A stretch of 34,892 nt of DNA, taken from positions 1 to 34,892 of the forward strand of contig JAKJFE010000017.1 in assembly GCA_022705045.1 (NCBI GenBank). Direction: 5' to 3'. This DNA is from Pseudomonadota bacterium. Its GTDB lineage: Bacteria; Pseudomonadota; Gammaproteobacteria; Xanthomonadales; Ahniellaceae. Of this stretch, positions 33,617-34,892 are shown in pieces. The notes under the pieces are model-generated. The model was not told where the DNA came from, did not search any database, and was given only the letters and a program-made list of their open reading frames with translations. Made by a program: the position numbers and the translations under genes. How positions within the stretch are numbered: the first letter of the stretch is position 1; the number at the start of each line of letters is the position of its first letter.

Positions 33617-34892
33617 ATGAGCGAGCGGTTCGAGCAAGGGTGGTCGCTGTTGCGCCAAGCGCTTCGATCGTTGCGGCGCGCTCCGGTATTCACCGTGTCC
33701 GCACTCGTTGCGCTCGTGCTCGGCCTGACTTCGGCCGGCACGATCTTCGCCATCGTGCACGGCGTATTGCTGGCGCCGTTGCCTTATGGCGAACCGGATC
33801 GGCTCGTCGATGTCGCGATGAAGTCGGCCGACGGGCAACGCATCCAGCAGCCGCCTGCGGCTTATTTGACTTATCGGGCGTTGGCGGATCGTCTCGACGG
33901 CATCGGTTTCCACCGCACCGGCAACGCCATCATCGGTGATGAAGGCGAGTCGGTCGAACGTGTCACCGCGACCTGGGTGACGGCGTCGACCCTGCCCTTG
34001 CTGCAGGTGAATCCGCTCTTCGGGCGCAGCTTCACGGCGGACGAGGAACGTCGTGACGGTCCGCAGGCCGTGATCCTGAGCGCGTCCGAGTGGCGCATCC
34101 GTTTTCGCGGCGCGCGCGATGTGATCGGCCGGACGCTCGTGGTCAACAGTGTGCCGCGCGTGATCGTGGGCGTGATGCCCGAGGGATTTGCATTTCCGTT
34201 CGCGGACGTGCGGATCTGGCTGCCGGTGCGCACCCATGGCGATGCGCTCGTGGGCGAGTTCCTGTTCTCGGGCGTGGCGCGACTCGCGCCGAATGTCTCC
34301 GTGGACGAAGCTCAAGCGCAGCTCGCGGTCGTATTGCCGCAGATGGCGGTGTCTTCGCCGCGCCTTGCGTCTGGCGGTTCGACTGCCACTTGGTTCGACG
34401 AAGTGCGACCGACGCCGCTGGTGACGCCGCTGCGCGAGCACCTTACAAGTCGCTTCGCGAACACGCTGCGGATCGCGGCTGCTGCGGCGGCGCTGGTATT
34501 GCTGGTTGCGTGGGCGAATGTCGCGAATCTCGTGCTGATTCGAGCCGACGCGCGTGCCGCCGAGTTCGGATTGCGTGCCGCGCTCGGTGCCGGTCGTCTG
34601 CGTGCGGCCGCGCATTTCCTGGCCGAATCGTTCTGGCTCGGTCTGGCGGCGGGTGTCGTTGCGCTGGTGCTGATCGCGGCAGCATTGCGTCTGTTCGTGG
34701 CGATGGGACCGCAAGGATTCCCGCGGTTGGCCGAGCTCGGTCTGGGCGGGCCGACCTTCGGATTCGTCGTTCTGACCACAGCCTTGGGAGCGCTGTCGTG
34801 CGCCGTCGTATCGACGCTTCGTGTTCAAAGCGCAGGTGTGTCGCTCGATCTGCGCGGTGGTATGCGGGCTGCGTCGGCGGGGCGTGCCCGGC
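33617..34892 (+). CDS. MacB/FtsX-type (ADOP) ABC permease, N-terminal part
   Basis: An open frame of 425 codons runs from ATG 33617 to the window edge, so the 3' end is missing. It starts LRQALRSLRRAPVFTVSALV, then LGLTSAGTIFAIVHGVLLAPLPYGEPDRLV, the N-terminal helix and periplasmic entry of the MacB_PCD domain. It continues with FGRSFTADEERRDGPQAVIL, RDVIGRTLVVN and IVGVMP, then the FtsX helices with ANVANLVLIRADARAAEFGL and RAALGAGR. This is the pattern of the ADOP family (duplicated permeases of about 800 residues), so roughly half is missing. No ATPase gene is visible on this side. A GTG at 33611, two codons earlier, is also possible; it overlaps the pirin stop. Confidence 0.88.
   Translation, partial: MSERFEQGWSLLRQALRSLRRAPVFTVSALVALVLGLTSAGTIFAIVHGVLLAPLPYGEPDRLVDVAMKSADGQRIQQPPAAYLTYRALADRLDGIGFHRTGNAIIGDEGESVERVTATWVTASTLPLLQVNPLFGRSFTADEERRDGPQAVILSASEWRIRFRGARDVIGRTLVVNSVPRVIVGVMPEGFAFPFADVRIWLPVRTHGDALVGEFLFSGVARLAPNVSVDEAQAQLAVVLPQMAVSSPRLASGGSTATWFDEVRPTPLVTPLREHLTSRFANTLRIAAAAAALVLLVAWANVANLVLIRADARAAEFGLRAALGAGRLRAAAHFLAESFWLGLAAGVVALVLIAAALRLFVAMGPQGFPRLAELGLGGPTFGFVVLTTALGALSCAVVSTLRVQSAGVSLDLRGGMRAASAGRAR

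Overview
The window reads as chromosome of a GC-rich gammaproteobacterium of the order Lysobacterales (Xanthomonadales). The evidence is gene order: smpB-ratA-rnfH/bamE-fur, recN-hrcA-grpE-dnaK-dnaJ and map-glnD-dapD-arsC-dapE are arrangements I know from Xanthomonas and its relatives. The proteobacterial tmRNA tag (ANDDNYALAA) agrees. A large exported protein ending in ...FKDGFE... hints at the Rhodanobacteraceae side of the order, but this is only an inference.

Layout. (1) 1-3462 is an accessory block on the minus strand: a single-chain type IIL restriction-modification enzyme (MmeI family), a truncated RhuM gene and the start of an AlbA_2 (Schlafen-type) gene that leaves the window. It abuts the 3' end of ssrA, a classical island insertion site. 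(2) 3462-6255 is housekeeping: ssrA (tmRNA), five copies of a 44-bp tandem repeat, smpB, ratA, rnfH, bamE and fur. (3) 6310-10916 holds an anchored protein of unknown function, recN and a membrane diguanylate cyclase. (4) 11005-15943 is the heat-shock cluster hrcA-grpE-dnaK-dnaJ, with a heat-shock-like promoter before dnaK and a palindromic element before dnaJ. (5) 16051-18916 carries a DUF885 lipoprotein hydrolase and a DUF1295 membrane protein. (6) 19118-24849 is a tightly overlapping operon map-glnD-dapD-arsC-like-dapE that links N-terminal Met removal, nitrogen signalling and lysine/diaminopimelate synthesis. (7) 24862-28706 has, on the minus strand, two lipoproteins (one with a TonB C-terminal domain, one with an EF-Tu-domain-2-like segment) and parC. 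(8) 28865-34892 has, on the plus strand, a large secreted multi-domain protein, a Bcr/CflA-type MFS exporter, a pirin and a truncated MacB/FtsX-type permease.

Nearly all the sequence is coding. No tRNA, rRNA, insertion sequence, integrase or CRISPR array was seen. The most interesting points are the ssrA-adjacent defence block, the repeat array immediately upstream of the ssrA promoter, the cruciform element in front of dnaJ, the TonB-like protein with a lipobox in place of a membrane anchor, the EF-Tu-like lipoprotein and the unknown 571-residue protein. I see nothing that proves a wholly new system. The accessory block is the best candidate, but most of it lies outside the window.
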